Shown: in pieces, positions 9,140 to 18,563 of the stretch | How the letters are laid out: every line of letters begins with the position of its first letter | How positions within the stretch are numbered: position 1 is the stretch's first letter | Origin: an uncultured delta proteobacterium | GTDB lineage: Bacteria; Myxococcota_A; Polyangia; Polyangiales; Polyangiaceae | DNA: 62,188 bases | Assembly (NCBI GenBank): GCA_903894755.1 | Contig: CAITRH010000117.1 | Span: 1-62,188, forward strand | Direction of reading: 5' to 3' | Translations under genes and position numbers: made by a program | The notes under the pieces: model-generated | Database searches by the model: none | Told to the model about the DNA's origin: nothing | What the model saw: the letters and a program-made list of their open reading frames with translations, nothing else

Positions 9140-9853
9140 CGACGCCAGCGCCAGCCAAGAGAACGGTACTTTTCGTGGACGACGAGCCGAGTATCCTCGA
9201 CGGTCTCAAGCGTCGGCTTCACCCGCTGCGAAACAAGTGGGACATGCGCTTCGTGCCGAGCGGACGGGCGGCACTTGATGTCCTTGCCAGTGCCTCCATC
9301 GATGTGATACAGGACATGGCCATGTGCGCCAAGGTGCTGCAGATCGTCAATTCCTCCTTCTTCCGGCTGTCTCGGACCATTGGAAGGATCGAAGAGGCGG
9401 TGAGCTATCTTGGGTTTGGTCCGCTCAAGAACATAGTTCTGGCTGAGGAGGTGTTTCGGTACTCGAAGGCAGGGTCGAAGCGACGCGTGTCTCTCGATGA
9501 CCTGCAGTCCCACGCGCTTCTGGTCGGCACGATTGCGTCCAACCTTGTGACTGACAAGCGCGGCAAGGACGATGCGTTTATTGCCGGGTTGCTTCACGAC
9601 ATTGGAAAGCTTGTTCTTGTCACGGAGCTCCCCGATCACCTCGAAAAGGCGCTGGCCGTCACGAAGGCGCGGGTTCCAGGCAACGAGTTTGGAGTCCTTG
9701 CTGCAACCCATGTGGCCAAAGCGCTTGTGCACGAGCACCGGGGACGGGCCGTGGAGTCGCCGCTGGACATGGCGTATCTCACGCATCTGGGGGGGGGACA
9801 AGCTGCCCGAATGGAGAGAGCTGGCACAAAGGCAGATGACGGTGAGGACATGA
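9136..9853 (+). pseudogene. Decayed REC-HDOD response regulator (frameshifted at G9)
   Basis: The first 55 residues are the start of a receiver (VLFVDDEPSILDG) that breaks off before the phospho-acceptor Asp and jumps at IDV into HDOD sequence (MAMCAKVLQIVNSSFFRL). A second join (VTKAR to VPGNEFGVLAATHVA) appears to lack about 45 residues of the HDOD core; both gaps are inferred from memory of the family layout. At 9789-9797 a run of nine G shifts the frame. One G fewer would give DKLPEWRELAQRQM and stop at 9853, overlapping the next ATG. As sequenced, the frame continues to 10761, fused to the GGDEF protein. The cause is either decay or a sequencing or phase-variable indel. Confidence 0.75.
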
Positions 9854-10761
9854 GCGAGAAGATCCTGCTTGTCGACGACGAGCCCAATGTCCTGCGTGGT
9901 CTGATGCGGACATTGCGGGCTTACGATGTGCTCACGTTCGACGACGCGCGCACGGCACTGGTGGCGCTGAAGGCGACCCCTGACATTGCGGTCATCATTG
10001 CCGACCGCAAGATGCCGTATCTGGACGGTGCGAGGTTTCTAGCGCGCGCTGCGGTGATTGCGCCCCACACCTACCGGGTGATGTTGACAGGAGAGGCGGT
10101 CCTGGAGGTTGCCATCGAGGCTGTGAACATTGGAAGGGTCCACAAGTTTCTCACCAAGCCATGCAGCGAGATCATGCTTCGCAAGGCGGTCGAGGAGGGG
10201 CTGACAGCGCATGCGGCCTCGCAGGAAAAGCAGCGAGCTGACGAGCACATGCAGTTTCTCGCGTTGCACGACCCTCTTACGAACCTTCCCAACCGTGCGC
10301 TCTTTTTCGATCGAGTGCAGTACGCCCTTGCTGGCGCGCGTCGGAGCGGCCTGTTAGTTGCGGCGGCGCTCATCGATCTGGACCGCTTCAAGCCGATCAA
10401 CGACACCCTTGGACACGGCGCGGGAGACGAGCTGCTGTTTCAGGTAGCCAACGACGTAAACCTTTGCATTCGAGAAGTGGACACTGTGGCCCGGATTGGG
10501 GGCGACGAGTTTGCAGCAGTTCTCCAAGGGCTTCCGACACGCGCAGTGGCGGAGGCTATTACGGAGCGCATGAGGATTGCAGTTTCGCGGACACGCACGC
10601 TGACATCCGGACAGACCTGCAGCGTTGGGGCGAGCATTGGCCTGACTGTCGTTGCTGGCGGGATGACATCGCCCGAGGAGCTCGTGAAGCGGGCCGACGA
10701 GGCGATGTACGAGGCGAAGCGAGCGGGGGGCGATCGGGTGGTCGTGTGGGCGGGGCCATAA
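9850..10761 (+). CDS. Response regulator diguanylate cyclase (REC-GGDEF)
   Basis: 303 residues from the ATG at 9850. The receiver (ILLVDDEPNVL, Asp in IIADRKMPYLDG, Lys in FLTKPC) is of the RpfG-like kind. It is followed by a GGDEF domain with intact RIGGDEFAA, and a REVD inhibitory I-site five residues upstream, so a product-inhibited, active c-di-GMP synthase is expected. It is the third gene of a kinase / HDOD / GGDEF cascade and would normally start inside an ATGA overlap; with the present G9 tract it is also read as the C-terminal half of a fusion from 9136. Confidence 0.88.
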   Translation: MSEKILLVDDEPNVLRGLMRTLRAYDVLTFDDARTALVALKATPDIAVIIADRKMPYLDGARFLARAAVIAPHTYRVMLTGEAVLEVAIEAVNIGRVHKFLTKPCSEIMLRKAVEEGLTAHAASQEKQRADEHMQFLALHDPLTNLPNRALFFDRVQYALAGARRSGLLVAAALIDLDRFKPINDTLGHGAGDELLFQVANDVNLCIREVDTVARIGGDEFAAVLQGLPTRAVAEAITERMRIAVSRTRTLTSGQTCSVGASIGLTVVAGGMTSPEELVKRADEAMYEAKRAGGDRVVVWAGP

Positions 10762-10829
10762 GCTTGAACCTCGCCGCCTTCAATAAAACGCGTGTCCTCG
10801 GAGCAAACCCCTGACCGTTACGGCGCCCC

Positions 10830-11230
10830 CTCGGCGTGAGTCAGGAGTCGCCTTGTGGCCCACCGACCAGCCGACTCCAGGTCGTTGCAGTCGGCTCGTC
10901 GCTGAACGACCGAGCCCCATCATTCCCAGGAAGTGGCCTTGCCTTGGAGCGACGAGGCAACTCCGGGCCCCAGAGTCGCCTCGTCGCTGAACGACCGTGG
11001 CGCTCCAGTTCCCGGAGTTGCCTTGTCGTCAGCGCCTACGTGGCATCGGAACCCTCGGAGTTGCCTTGTCGCTGAACGACCAAGGTCTTCCGGGCGCTCG
11101 GAGTCGGCTTGTGGCTTAGGCACGGAGCTCCTCTGGCCGTCGAAGTTGCCCCGTCGGTGAGCTTCGAGTCAGGTTCCACTGTCCGGAGCGACCTTGTCGG
11201 CCAACGCCATGGTCGCTCCACACGAATCGA
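10830..11230. repeat. Degenerate dispersed repeats in a non-coding gap
   Basis: The 558-bp gap 10762-11319 holds no convincing gene. It contains several imperfect copies of a unit with the core TCGCTGAACGACC, preceded by GGAGTTGCCTTG or AGTCGCCTCG and followed by a variable stretch ending in CCGG. The core is seen at about 10896, 11007 and 11070, with weaker copies further right, and another beside the repeat at 12.33 kb. Copies diverge too much for a recent tandem array. Confidence 0.55.
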
Positions 11231-11319
11231 CCGCGCCAGATTGCGGCGGTGTCCATCAAAAGCGACGTGGGCGGCAAAAAGCCCTTGAGTGTCCGGTGGA
11301 CTTCGATAGGGTCTTCGCC

Positions 11320-12225
11320 ATGGCCTACCTGACCCTCGATCCGGCGAAAGAGTCGCTGGATACCCTTCGAGCTCGAATCGTGTTCTCCTTGGCTCGGCTC
11401 CTGAGCGATCCCAACGGCGCGCCCTACCGGGCCGATTTTCAAGCGCTCCGCGAGGAGTGGAACACGGTCAACGCCAAGGAGAGCTCACTCGAAGACTTCG
11501 TACTCATCGCCCGCGCCGGAGTCGTGTTTGCCGACCGCGTGCTCGACGCCTTCGTCGAGAAGGTCAAAAACACCATCCACAAGGGGAAAAAACCAGACTT
11601 GACCCTCCCGCTTCACGTACTCTTCTTTGGATCGCTCGCCCCCGCTGTGTTCGAGAGGCCGATCCTGGGCAGTGAGCTCAATGCGTGTATTCCTTGGCCC
11701 GACCTGCTCGCCAAGGCCACGCATCATCCCGAGCTCCAAGCGCTTTCGAGCGAAGGGGCCGAGGTCGTCGCTGCCGGCAGTGTCGCCAGCGCCAAGTCCG
11801 TCACGGCCATCGCCGAGCGGGACGGGTTCCGCAAAGGCGGGGAGCGCGATGCCTTCTTTGCAAAGTTCAACGCACTGTGTGCCAAGGTCCACGGTGGCTT
11901 GACGGCGATGGTCCACGATCATCCCGAGCTCGGGCTCGAAAAGGCCTATGCGGGCTCGTTTTTCATGCACACGACGGCCACTGGATCGGGCAAGCCAACG
12001 ACTGCTGCCACTGCCGCAACCGCGGTCACTCAGCTCACGATGCAGCTCGCCGATGCGCAAAAGCTCCACGACCAACTGGTCGCTGAGGAAGCGCAACGCG
12101 CTGAGGCGCTGAGGTCCCAGGCCGCCGCGGAGACCAAGGCTGCGGAGTTGAGGAAAGTCGCCAAAGAGACCGACAAGGCTGCAAAAGACGCTGAGATTGC
12201 AGCCAAGAAGCTGTCGAAGGGCTGA
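11320..12225 (+). CDS. Uncharacterised protein with C-terminal Ala/Lys-rich coiled coil
   Basis: 301 residues from the ATG at 11320 (MAYLTLDPAKESLD). The first 230 residues look globular with no recognised family; they include a Lys-rich turn (KNTIHKGKKPD) and hydrophobic helices. The last 75 residues are Ala/Glu/Lys-rich (QLADAQKLHDQLVAEEAQRA to KAAELRKVAKETDKAAKDAE) and strongly predict a coiled coil. It has no signal peptide or membrane segment. The fibronectin-like gene at the window's right end has a similar N-terminal helical feel, but no motif links them. Upstream readings are ignored because they run through repeats. Confidence 0.65.
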   Translation: MAYLTLDPAKESLDTLRARIVFSLARLLSDPNGAPYRADFQALREEWNTVNAKESSLEDFVLIARAGVVFADRVLDAFVEKVKNTIHKGKKPDLTLPLHVLFFGSLAPAVFERPILGSELNACIPWPDLLAKATHHPELQALSSEGAEVVAAGSVASAKSVTAIAERDGFRKGGERDAFFAKFNALCAKVHGGLTAMVHDHPELGLEKAYAGSFFMHTTATGSGKPTTAATAATAVTQLTMQLADAQKLHDQLVAEEAQRAEALRSQAAAETKAAELRKVAKETDKAAKDAEIAAKKLSKG

Positions 12226-12239
12226 CGCAGGCGGAAAGC

Positions 12240-12330
12240 TAAACCAAGCCCATCTTGAAAACCGCAGGTCCGACCCACGGTCCGAACGTCGACACCCGCG
12301 ACCCAGGGTTACCCACCCTGGGCTCGTCTT
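12240..12330. repeat. Half copy of the palindromic repeat family
   Basis: Starting 15 bp after the preceding stop, the terminus TAAACCAAGCCCATCTTGAA is followed by ACCGCAGGTCCGACC, a CACGGTCCGAAC segment, and the hairpin ACCCAGGGTTACCCACCCTGGG. This matches the left arm of the 52.4-kb inverted repeat. No right arm follows, so it is a solo half element that may serve as a terminator. Confidence 0.7.
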
Positions 12331-12407
12331 ATCGCTGAACGACCGAGCCCCGCCATTCCCGGAGTGGCCCCGGAGCACCCCGAGAAGAACGCGTCGCCAG
12401 GAACCCG

Positions 12408-14132
12408 TCAGCGCGGACTGGGCGCAGGCGCAGGCGCCTCTTGAAGGTGCTTGCGACGTTTGACCACCTTTCGCTGCAGCTCTCGTACGTACTGGCTTAG
12501 GTCGCTGCCCGGCGCATGTTGCTGCTTGAGCGTCGCCTCCATCGGCCACCAGGCGACAGGACGTTTGTTGATGGCAAACACGATGTCGTAGTGCCCCTCC
12601 TTGGTGGGCATCGGAGGAGGAGACATGCCGCCGCTGTTGACACAAGACCAGGTGTTCTCGGGACGGAGCTCGGCGGTGAGGCAGCCGTCCGAACGGCCGA
12701 CGATCTTTCCGCCCTCGTCGAGGACAAAGGCCGTGATGCTCACGAAGGTGCCGGTCCAACCGCGCGAGCCTCGGGCGAACCACGTGTAGCCAACACGCCT
12801 CGGATAGCTCTTTTCAGCCCACGCCGAGCGGATTCCAAAGAGCGCAAGTGGGTCTTCTCGTCCCCCCTGCGCCACCACGATGTCGACATCGGGGTCTCCC
12901 GTTTCGTCGTCGTCGTCGTGGCTATGGGTCTCTTCTTCGTCGTCGTCGTCGCGCGCCACGGTGACATGGGTGTGCCCGAGGACCCCGTCGTGTTTGGCGA
13001 CCACGCTGTAGTTGCCCGCAGCTTTGGGGCGGAAACGCATGGCGGTGCTGGCGAAACTCACCCGGTCCTTGTCGCTCTTCACGCGGATGGTCACGGTCTC
13101 GCTCGTGAGGACCTTGTCCTCAGGATCGTGGATCTCGAAGGTGACGTCGTGGCTCCCTTTTCCAAGGTTGAAGATCATCGCCACGGCGGGGATGCGAACG
13201 TCTTCGGTGTCGGAGGCGTCGATGTGGGTCGTGTGGCCTAGGATCATGGCGACCTGGTTGTCCTGCGCGTCGCGGCTCACCGAGAGGCGGTCGGTGACGA
13301 AGATGTCTGCGTACTTACGGGTCCGCTGCTCGCGAGCGTACTTGCCCAGGACCGCCTCGATCTCGGGACGACGTCCTGCGATGACCGCCGAGATCTCGTC
13401 GAGGGAGCTGGCACTCGAGATGGGGCCGATGGGGAAAAGACCTCCGCCTGTGAAGAGAATGGCGTGATTGACCCCGACGACATGAGGCTTGCCGTCCTCT
13501 TCAACGGTGACGACCGGACCTCCGGAGAACCCGGGGTAGACGGCAGCATCGAAGAGCAGCAGCTTTGCGCCGAACATCTCGACGATGCCCGAGGCGATGC
13601 CCGCGCTCATGCCCCATGACAGGGCCCAGAAGCCGTGGCCCGTGTGACCGAGGGCCCAGACGCTCTGGCCCACGACGGGCTGCTTGGTGCCGAGGGGAAG
13701 AGGCGGGACATCGTTGAGCGGGGACTTCGGACGCAGCACGGCGATGTCGCGCACTTCGTCTATCTCTTCGAGCTCGGCTTCGACGGTCTCGCCGCGACGG
13801 GTGGTCAATTTGAGGCGATCGGGACGAAGGACCACGTGGGCGGCGGTGATCACGCGAGGTCCCTTGGGGGTGGTGACCATGAAGCCGGTGCCGTGCGGGG
13901 TCGGGTCCTTTCGGAGGGAGACGTCGATGACACGCTTGGGCGTGTGTTTGTCATCGGCGCGCGCCTTGAGCATCTCTTGGATCTCTTGTTCGCGGTCGGA
14001 GCGATCGTCGTTGAGGATGGCGACGACGGAGGGGGCGGCCATTTCGAAGATGGCTTCGGATGTGGGTTTCGGAGACGTAGCGGGTTTGCATGCAACCAGC
14101 AGCAGGAGCAAGACGAAGGCGAGGAAACGCAT
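12408..14132 (-). CDS. Lipoprotein trypsin-like serine protease
   Basis: 574 residues. A signal peptide with lipobox LLVAC (Cys15) is followed by an S1C/trypsin-like domain with His99 in ITAAHVV, Asp129 in VRDIAVLR and Ser203 in GFSGGPVV, the complete triad. After about residue 260 come two or three beta-rich regions, with an Asp/Glu/His run (DDDDEEETHSHDDDDE) that could bind metal, and a basic C-terminus. There is no PDZ domain, unlike DegP. The predicted site is the periplasmic face of a membrane. It is a single gene with repeats on its right and the convergent coiled-coil gene upstream on the map. Confidence 0.85.
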   Translation of the reverse strand: MRFLAFVLLLLLVACKPATSPKPTSEAIFEMAAPSVVAILNDDRSDREQEIQEMLKARADDKHTPKRVIDVSLRKDPTPHGTGFMVTTPKGPRVITAAHVVLRPDRLKLTTRRGETVEAELEEIDEVRDIAVLRPKSPLNDVPPLPLGTKQPVVGQSVWALGHTGHGFWALSWGMSAGIASGIVEMFGAKLLLFDAAVYPGFSGGPVVTVEEDGKPHVVGVNHAILFTGGGLFPIGPISSASSLDEISAVIAGRRPEIEAVLGKYAREQRTRKYADIFVTDRLSVSRDAQDNQVAMILGHTTHIDASDTEDVRIPAVAMIFNLGKGSHDVTFEIHDPEDKVLTSETVTIRVKSDKDRVSFASTAMRFRPKAAGNYSVVAKHDGVLGHTHVTVARDDDDEEETHSHDDDDETGDPDVDIVVAQGGREDPLALFGIRSAWAEKSYPRRVGYTWFARGSRGWTGTFVSITAFVLDEGGKIVGRSDGCLTAELRPENTWSCVNSGGMSPPPMPTKEGHYDIVFAINKRPVAWWPMEATLKQQHAPGSDLSQYVRELQRKVVKRRKHLQEAPAPAPSPR

Positions 14133-14214
14133 AAGTCGAGTGGTATCCGATGGGGCCGGGACGCTTCAACCAAAACAACGTCAAAACCGCCGCGCCCGTG
14201 AGTCGAAGGCGCCG

Positions 14215-15075
14215 CTACCCGGCCTCACACACCTCGCTCGCTGCAAACGCAGCGAGGTCCCCAGAATCGAGGACCACACGGACCAGAAGCCGCATCACAT
14301 CGGTATCCCGCACACGCCCCGGGCCTGACGGCGTATCGACCCGTGCCCCCACCTTGGGCATCTGCTTGCGTTGCTCGCAGTAGTAGTTCTCCTCGTAGCC
14401 AAGACAACAGAGAAGCCGTCCGCACATCCCCGAGATACGCTCGGGATGCAACGGAAGGCCCTGGTCCTTTGCCATCTTGATCGCCACTGGGGCAAACTCG
14501 GGAAGAAACCTGGAGCAACATAGAGTCTGTCCACAAGGGCCAAGTCCTCCCATCGCCTGCGCCCCGTCCCGCGGCCCCGCATGCCGAAGCTCCACGCGCT
14601 CGCGGGTATAACGCGCCAAGGCCCGGTAAATGTCCCGGTACGGCAGACGCTCTTCGGAGCACACCTGCACCACCCACCGTGCGTTTCCAAGAGGCGCCTC
14701 CACCCGCGCCGCCTTCGCCGCCAGTCCTATGTCATGGATCGCGGCCTGCACAGCCCGGCGCACAGCCTGCCCACGCGTGTCCCGTTCGACCTGCGCCGCC
14801 AGGTCCACCTCTGTTGCACGCCGCAAAATCCGACTGAGACGTGTCCGGACTAGCAACCGACGCGACGCAACAGTCACCCTTGCGCAAAAGGCTCCGTTTG
14901 CCGCATCGCAAAGCACCGTTGCGCCGCGCGTCAGCACCAAGTCGCCGGCGTCGTAGTCGACACTGCGGGCAGTCAGTGCTCCAACCCCCGCAGCGTTCAC
15001 AAGGATTGCACCGTCATCGCACCCGGCATCGTCCTCGGGGAGCGCCAATTGCTCTGCAAGGTCCGCGTCGGTCAT
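14215..15075 (-). CDS. ricT: PSP1-domain protein, RicT/YaaT-like
   Basis: 286 residues. The PSP1 domain has the hallmark GGLGPCGQTLCCSRFLPEF and a second cluster GMCGRLLCCLGYE; in the Bacillus RicT complex such cysteines ligate Fe-S clusters and the complex affects RNase Y and RNA maturation. The ATG at 15075 overlaps the holB stop as ATGA, which decides the start over an ATG nine bases upstream. The holB-ricT order is also known in Firmicutes and other phyla and supports the call. A C-terminal segment (VGARVDTPSGPGRV) looks like a KOW-type beta fold. Confidence 0.88.
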   Translation of the reverse strand: MTDADLAEQLALPEDDAGCDDGAILVNAAGVGALTARSVDYDAGDLVLTRGATVLCDAANGAFCARVTVASRRLLVRTRLSRILRRATEVDLAAQVERDTRGQAVRRAVQAAIHDIGLAAKAARVEAPLGNARWVVQVCSEERLPYRDIYRALARYTRERVELRHAGPRDGAQAMGGLGPCGQTLCCSRFLPEFAPVAIKMAKDQGLPLHPERISGMCGRLLCCLGYEENYYCEQRKQMPKVGARVDTPSGPGRVRDTDVMRLLVRVVLDSGDLAAFAASEVCEAG

Positions 15076-16121
15076 GACACCCATACGTCGCGCAGGCCAG
15101 ACAGCAACGTCTCCATCACGAGCTGCGCTGCCCCGTTGTACTCGAGCTGACGCAGCGCGCGAAGGACCAGTCGGTGACGCTCCGCTGCAGCAAGCGCACG
15201 TCCCAAAGGCGCGTCGGGAGCAAGGGCAGCGTCACGAGCCTCGGTTGCAAGGGCGATCGCCAGCGCTCCAAGGACTATGGGAAGCTCGGCGCGCGGTCTT
15301 TTCTTGGCTTCCTCGGCAAGTTCCAGGGACAGCCCAAAGCTCGAAGCTTCGATGGCGGCCAAGGCACGGTCTACGAAGGCCTTTCTCGACGCGGTTTCTT
15401 CCGGGTCGCTCAGCACGAGGCCAGCTTCGACGCTTCCCGAGCAAAGGCTGGCGATCCCTTCGGCTCCTGCGACGCCGCGCTCGGAAAGAATGCGGGCCAC
15501 GATGTCGTCGGCAAGCGGCCCAAAGCGCACCCGAAGCACGCGCGAGCGGATGGTGGGCAAGAGCGCGTCGGGTTGGGACGACAGCAGGACAAACACGGTG
15601 CCTTGTCCTGGTTCTTCGAGGGTTTTGAGGAGCGCGTTGGCGGCCGAAGTGCTGAATTCTTCGGCGCGTCGAACGATCACCACCTTGGCCCGTCCCTCGT
15701 GAGGGGGGAACGCGGCGCGAGAGAGCACCAGGGTGCGCACCTGGTCGACGGAGATGTCTTGGTTTTCGGGGGTACGACGGCCGATCTGCGCCGGCTCGTA
15801 GAGGCCGCGCTCGAGGACGATGACATCGGGGTGAACGGGGCGACGCTCGCCGGGACGGAGCAAGGCACGTCGGCAGGCGTTGCAGGCGGCGCATGCGTGG
15901 TCGACGCCGGGGCCACGTTCGCTGCACACGAGGGCTTGGGCGAAGCCAAACGCGGCGAGCTCTTTGCCAACGCCATCGGGGCCGTCGAAAAGGTACGCGT
16001 GATGAACTCGTCCAGTTGCCAGTGCGCGACGGAGGGTGGTGACGGCGGTGGGCTGGGCGAGCACGGAATCTAGAAGAGGGGCAGAAGGCACGGTGGGCCG
16101 AGGATAGCGCGCCTTGGACAC
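15072..16121 (-). CDS. holB: DNA polymerase III clamp-loader subunit delta prime
   Basis: 349 residues, a AAA+ subunit of the clamp loader. It has the Walker-A-like GPDGVGKE (47-54), a zinc-ribbon with HACAACNACRRAL, sensor-type ALLKTLEEPGQGT and the TIRSR segment of the SRC region, here TIRSRVL with Val where Cys is usual. Delta prime is not expected to be a strong ATPase. The start is GTG at 16121. It is coupled to ricT by a 4-bp overlap. Confidence 0.92.
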   Translation of the reverse strand: MSKARYPRPTVPSAPLLDSVLAQPTAVTTLRRALATGRVHHAYLFDGPDGVGKELAAFGFAQALVCSERGPGVDHACAACNACRRALLRPGERRPVHPDVIVLERGLYEPAQIGRRTPENQDISVDQVRTLVLSRAAFPPHEGRAKVVIVRRAEEFSTSAANALLKTLEEPGQGTVFVLLSSQPDALLPTIRSRVLRVRFGPLADDIVARILSERGVAGAEGIASLCSGSVEAGLVLSDPEETASRKAFVDRALAAIEASSFGLSLELAEEAKKRPRAELPIVLGALAIALATEARDAALAPDAPLGRALAAAERHRLVLRALRQLEYNGAAQLVMETLLSGLRDVWVS

Positions 16122-16129
16122 TTACGACA

Positions 16130-16175
16130 CCCGCTACCCAGGGTGGGCAACCCTGGGTCGCGGATGGCGCGGGCG
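16130..16175. repeat. Short palindrome of the dispersed repeat family
   Basis: ACCCAGGGTGGGCAACCCTGGGT followed by CGCGGATGGCG lies between the divergent holB and histidine kinase genes. The same hairpin occurs at 12.3 kb and twice within the 52.4-kb inverted repeat. It is a fragment lacking the AAACCAA terminus. Confidence 0.6.
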
Positions 16176-16261
16176 TCGTCTGCTCGGCTGCCCGGAGTGT
16201 CCAAGGACTTCCGCCGCGTGCTACTAGGAAGCTCCATGAGCTGCGCCTCCGAACGGTCCCG

Positions 16262-18025
16262 GTGAAGCACACATCCGAAGCCCAAGTTAAGTGGAGTGGG
16301 TCTGCGTTGGCCGTCGGCTTGGTCGCCCTTGCCTTGGTGCTGTTCGGATACGCGGGGATCTGGTTTTACCGGTCCCAGGCGCGTGAGGTCCAGAGTGCAG
16401 CGGAGGGGCAGCTAGAGGCGATTGGACGCATGAAGGTGTCCGAGATCGAACGGTGGAGGCTGGAGCGCTTAGGGGACGGCGAACTGTTGGCGCGAAGCCC
16501 GCTGTTTGTGGAAGGCGTCGCGGGTTGGCTTCAGGGCGGCGGCTCCGAATCCCCTGTTCGGGTCCATCTGCAGGCGCTCTCCGAGAGCTACTCTTACAGC
16601 CATGTGTGCGTGGTCGACTCGGAAGGGCGGGTCCGCCTGGGGGCCGAGACTCCACTCGAACCGCTGGAACGGGAGGGCATCGGTGTTGCGTTGTTGGACG
16701 GGCACGCCCACCTTACGGACATCTTTTCGCACGGTGACCCACGGACCCTCAGTCTGTCGCTGGTGAGCCCGGTCCGAAGGGGGGACATGCCCATCGGTGC
16801 GGTGGTCTTGCGCATCGAGGCTGCGACGTTCCTCTACCGACTCATTGAGTCTTGGCCCACGCAGAGCGAGACGGCGGAAACGCTGCTAGTCCGGAAGGAG
16901 GGCGAGGAGGTGCTTTTCCTCAACGAGCTGCGCCACCGCAAGGGGACTGCGCTCTCGCTGCGCATTCCACTTACCCGGCGGGAGGTTCCAGCGGTCCAGG
17001 CCGTGCGCGGGGTGGGCGGCGTGATCAGGGGAACAGACTACCGTGGGGTCGACGTGTTCTCCTATATCCACAATGTGAGCGGCTGCTCCTGGATCGTGGT
17101 GGCCAAGATCGACTCCGAGGAGGCGCTAGCTGGATGGCGCGCCCGCTCCACGAGCCTCCTCATTGCGTTGTTCGCGATCTTTGGAACAGCCTCGGCGGTC
17201 CTGGTGGTGGCATGGCACGCTCGCGAAAGGCGGCAACTGCTCGTGCTCCTGGACGACAGGAAGCGGACGCAGGAGGCGATTCGAGAGCTCAACGAGGCGC
17301 TGGAGAAGCGGGTAGCGGAGAGGACCGCGGAGCTTACTGCTGCAAACAAAGAGCTCGAGGCGTTTACCTATTCTGTGTCCCACGACCTGCGTGCTCCGCT
17401 GCGCGCGATCGACGGCTTTGCACGGATCCTGGAGGAAGATCTTGGTCCAGCCCTTGGGGAGGCGGGGAACCGTTCGCTGGGAATTGTCCGAGGGGAGGCC
17501 CGGCGCATGGGACAGCTTATCGATGATCTGCTTCAGTTCTCCCGCATCGGAAGGGCGTCGACAGCTTTCCGAGAGGTCGACATGACCGCATTGGTGCGGG
17601 AGGTGGTCGTCGAGCTCCGGAGGCAGTATTGCCGACCCGAGGTAGAATTCCACTGTGGAGATCTTCCGCCGGCCCAGGGGGATGCGAAACTGCTCCGCCA
17701 AGTCTGGATGAACCTCCTCGCGAACGCGTGGAAGTTCTCCGGGAGGCAGCAGTCCCCGAGGATCGATGTGGAAGGGGCGCGCGAGCCAGACGGACGCATC
17801 ACGTACGTGGTACGCGACAACGGAGTGGGGTTCGACATGCGTTATGCGGACAAACTGTTTGGCGTGTTCCAGCGGCTTCATCCACGAGACGCATTTGACG
17901 GGACCGGGGTGGGGCTGGCCATCGTGCAGCGGATCGTACATCGTCACCAGGGGACGGTCGGCGCCGAGGCGAAAGTGGACGGCGGCGCGATGTTTTCCTT
18001 TACGCTGCCCGGAGAGCGAAGATGA
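16262..18025 (+). CDS. Membrane sensor histidine kinase
   Basis: 587 residues, GTG start. A transmembrane helix (about 13-36), a periplasmic sensor region of roughly 255 residues with Cache-like features ([17 protein letters not shown]), a second helix (about 293-315), a coiled-coil linker ([20 protein letters not shown]), and a HisKA domain with [17 protein letters not shown]. The HATPase has N-box [17 protein letters not shown] and GTGVGLAIV. The catalytic part is of the phytochrome-like type often paired with Rcp1 receivers, as here: its stop overlaps the next ATG (ATGA). Confidence 0.9.
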   Translation: MKHTSEAQVKWSGSALAVGLVALALVLFGYAGIWFYRSQAREVQSAAEGQLEAIGRMKVSEIERWRLERLGDGELLARSPLFVEGVAGWLQGGGSESPVRVHLQALSESYSYSHVCVVDSEGRVRLGAETPLEPLEREGIGVALLDGHAHLTDIFSHGDPRTLSLSLVSPVRRGDMPIGAVVLRIEAATFLYRLIESWPTQSETAETLLVRKEGEEVLFLNELRHRKGTALSLRIPLTRREVPAVQAVRGVGGVIRGTDYRGVDVFSYIHNVSGCSWIVVAKIDSEEALAGWRARSTSLLIALFAIFGTASAVLVVAWHARERRQLLVLLDDRKRTQEAIRELNEALEKRVAERTAELTAANKELEAFTYSVSHDLRAPLRAIDGFARILEEDLGPALGEAGNRSLGIVRGEARRMGQLIDDLLQFSRIGRASTAFREVDMTALVREVVVELRRQYCRPEVEFHCGDLPPAQGDAKLLRQVWMNLLANAWKFSGRQQSPRIDVEGAREPDGRITYVVRDNGVGFDMRYADKLFGVFQRLHPRDAFDGTGVGLAIVQRIVHRHQGTVGAEAKVDGGAMFSFTLPGERR

Positions 18026-18501
18026 ACCAAGACGGTACCGAGACACCCGGAGGGATTGAGCACCCACACGAGCGTCACGCAGTCGAGCTCCTTCTTATCG
18101 AAGACAATCCGTACGACGCGGAGCTGACCATGCGGGCGCTGCGTGGGCACAAAATCGCCAATCGCATCCAATGGGTGAAGGACGGGGCCGAGGCTCTGGA
18201 CGTGCTTTTTCTTCCGAGCGCGGCCCCGGCGCCTCGGCTAATCCTGCTGGATCTAAAGCTGCCCAAGGTGGATGGGCACGAGGTGCTGGCCCGCATCAAG
18301 GCGGACCCACGGACCCGCACCATTCCCGTAATCGTGCTCACCTCCTCGGCGGAGGAGATCGACGTGGTGCGCTCCTATGATCTCGGCGTGAACAGCTACG
18401 TTGTCAAGCCAGTGGCGTTTGAGAGCTTCGCGGACGTGGTGCGGCTACTCGGGATCTATTGGCTGCTTGTCAACACCCCGGTGGACAGGCCCGGTCTCTG
18501 A
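18022..18501 (+). CDS. Single-domain response regulator, Rcp1 type
   Basis: 159 residues consisting of one receiver: [13 protein letters not shown] with the acidic pocket, phospho-acceptor Asp in [13 protein letters not shown], Thr/Ser in VLTSS and Lys in [10 protein letters not shown]. The NP-YDAELT and C-terminal GIYWLLVN features match the Rcp1 family that serves phytochrome-like kinases. It overlaps the kinase gene by 4 bp and precedes a hybrid kinase by 62 bp, suggesting one phosphorelay. There is no output domain. Confidence 0.9.
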   Translation: MNQDGTETPGGIEHPHERHAVELLLIEDNPYDAELTMRALRGHKIANRIQWVKDGAEALDVLFLPSAAPAPRLILLDLKLPKVDGHEVLARIKADPRTRTIPVIVLTSSAEEIDVVRSYDLGVNSYVVKPVAFESFADVVRLLGIYWLLVNTPVDRPGL

Positions 18502-18563
18502 GCGAATTGGTGCTTGCCAACATGTGCGGAGGCGTACAGTCTCGCGATTGGGGAGAGCGAACC

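Noticed and set aside
11485-12783. 432-codon minus-strand frame
   Set aside because: Spans the antisense of the coiled-coil gene, a repeat and the protease 3' end; composition Arg/Ser-rich without domains.
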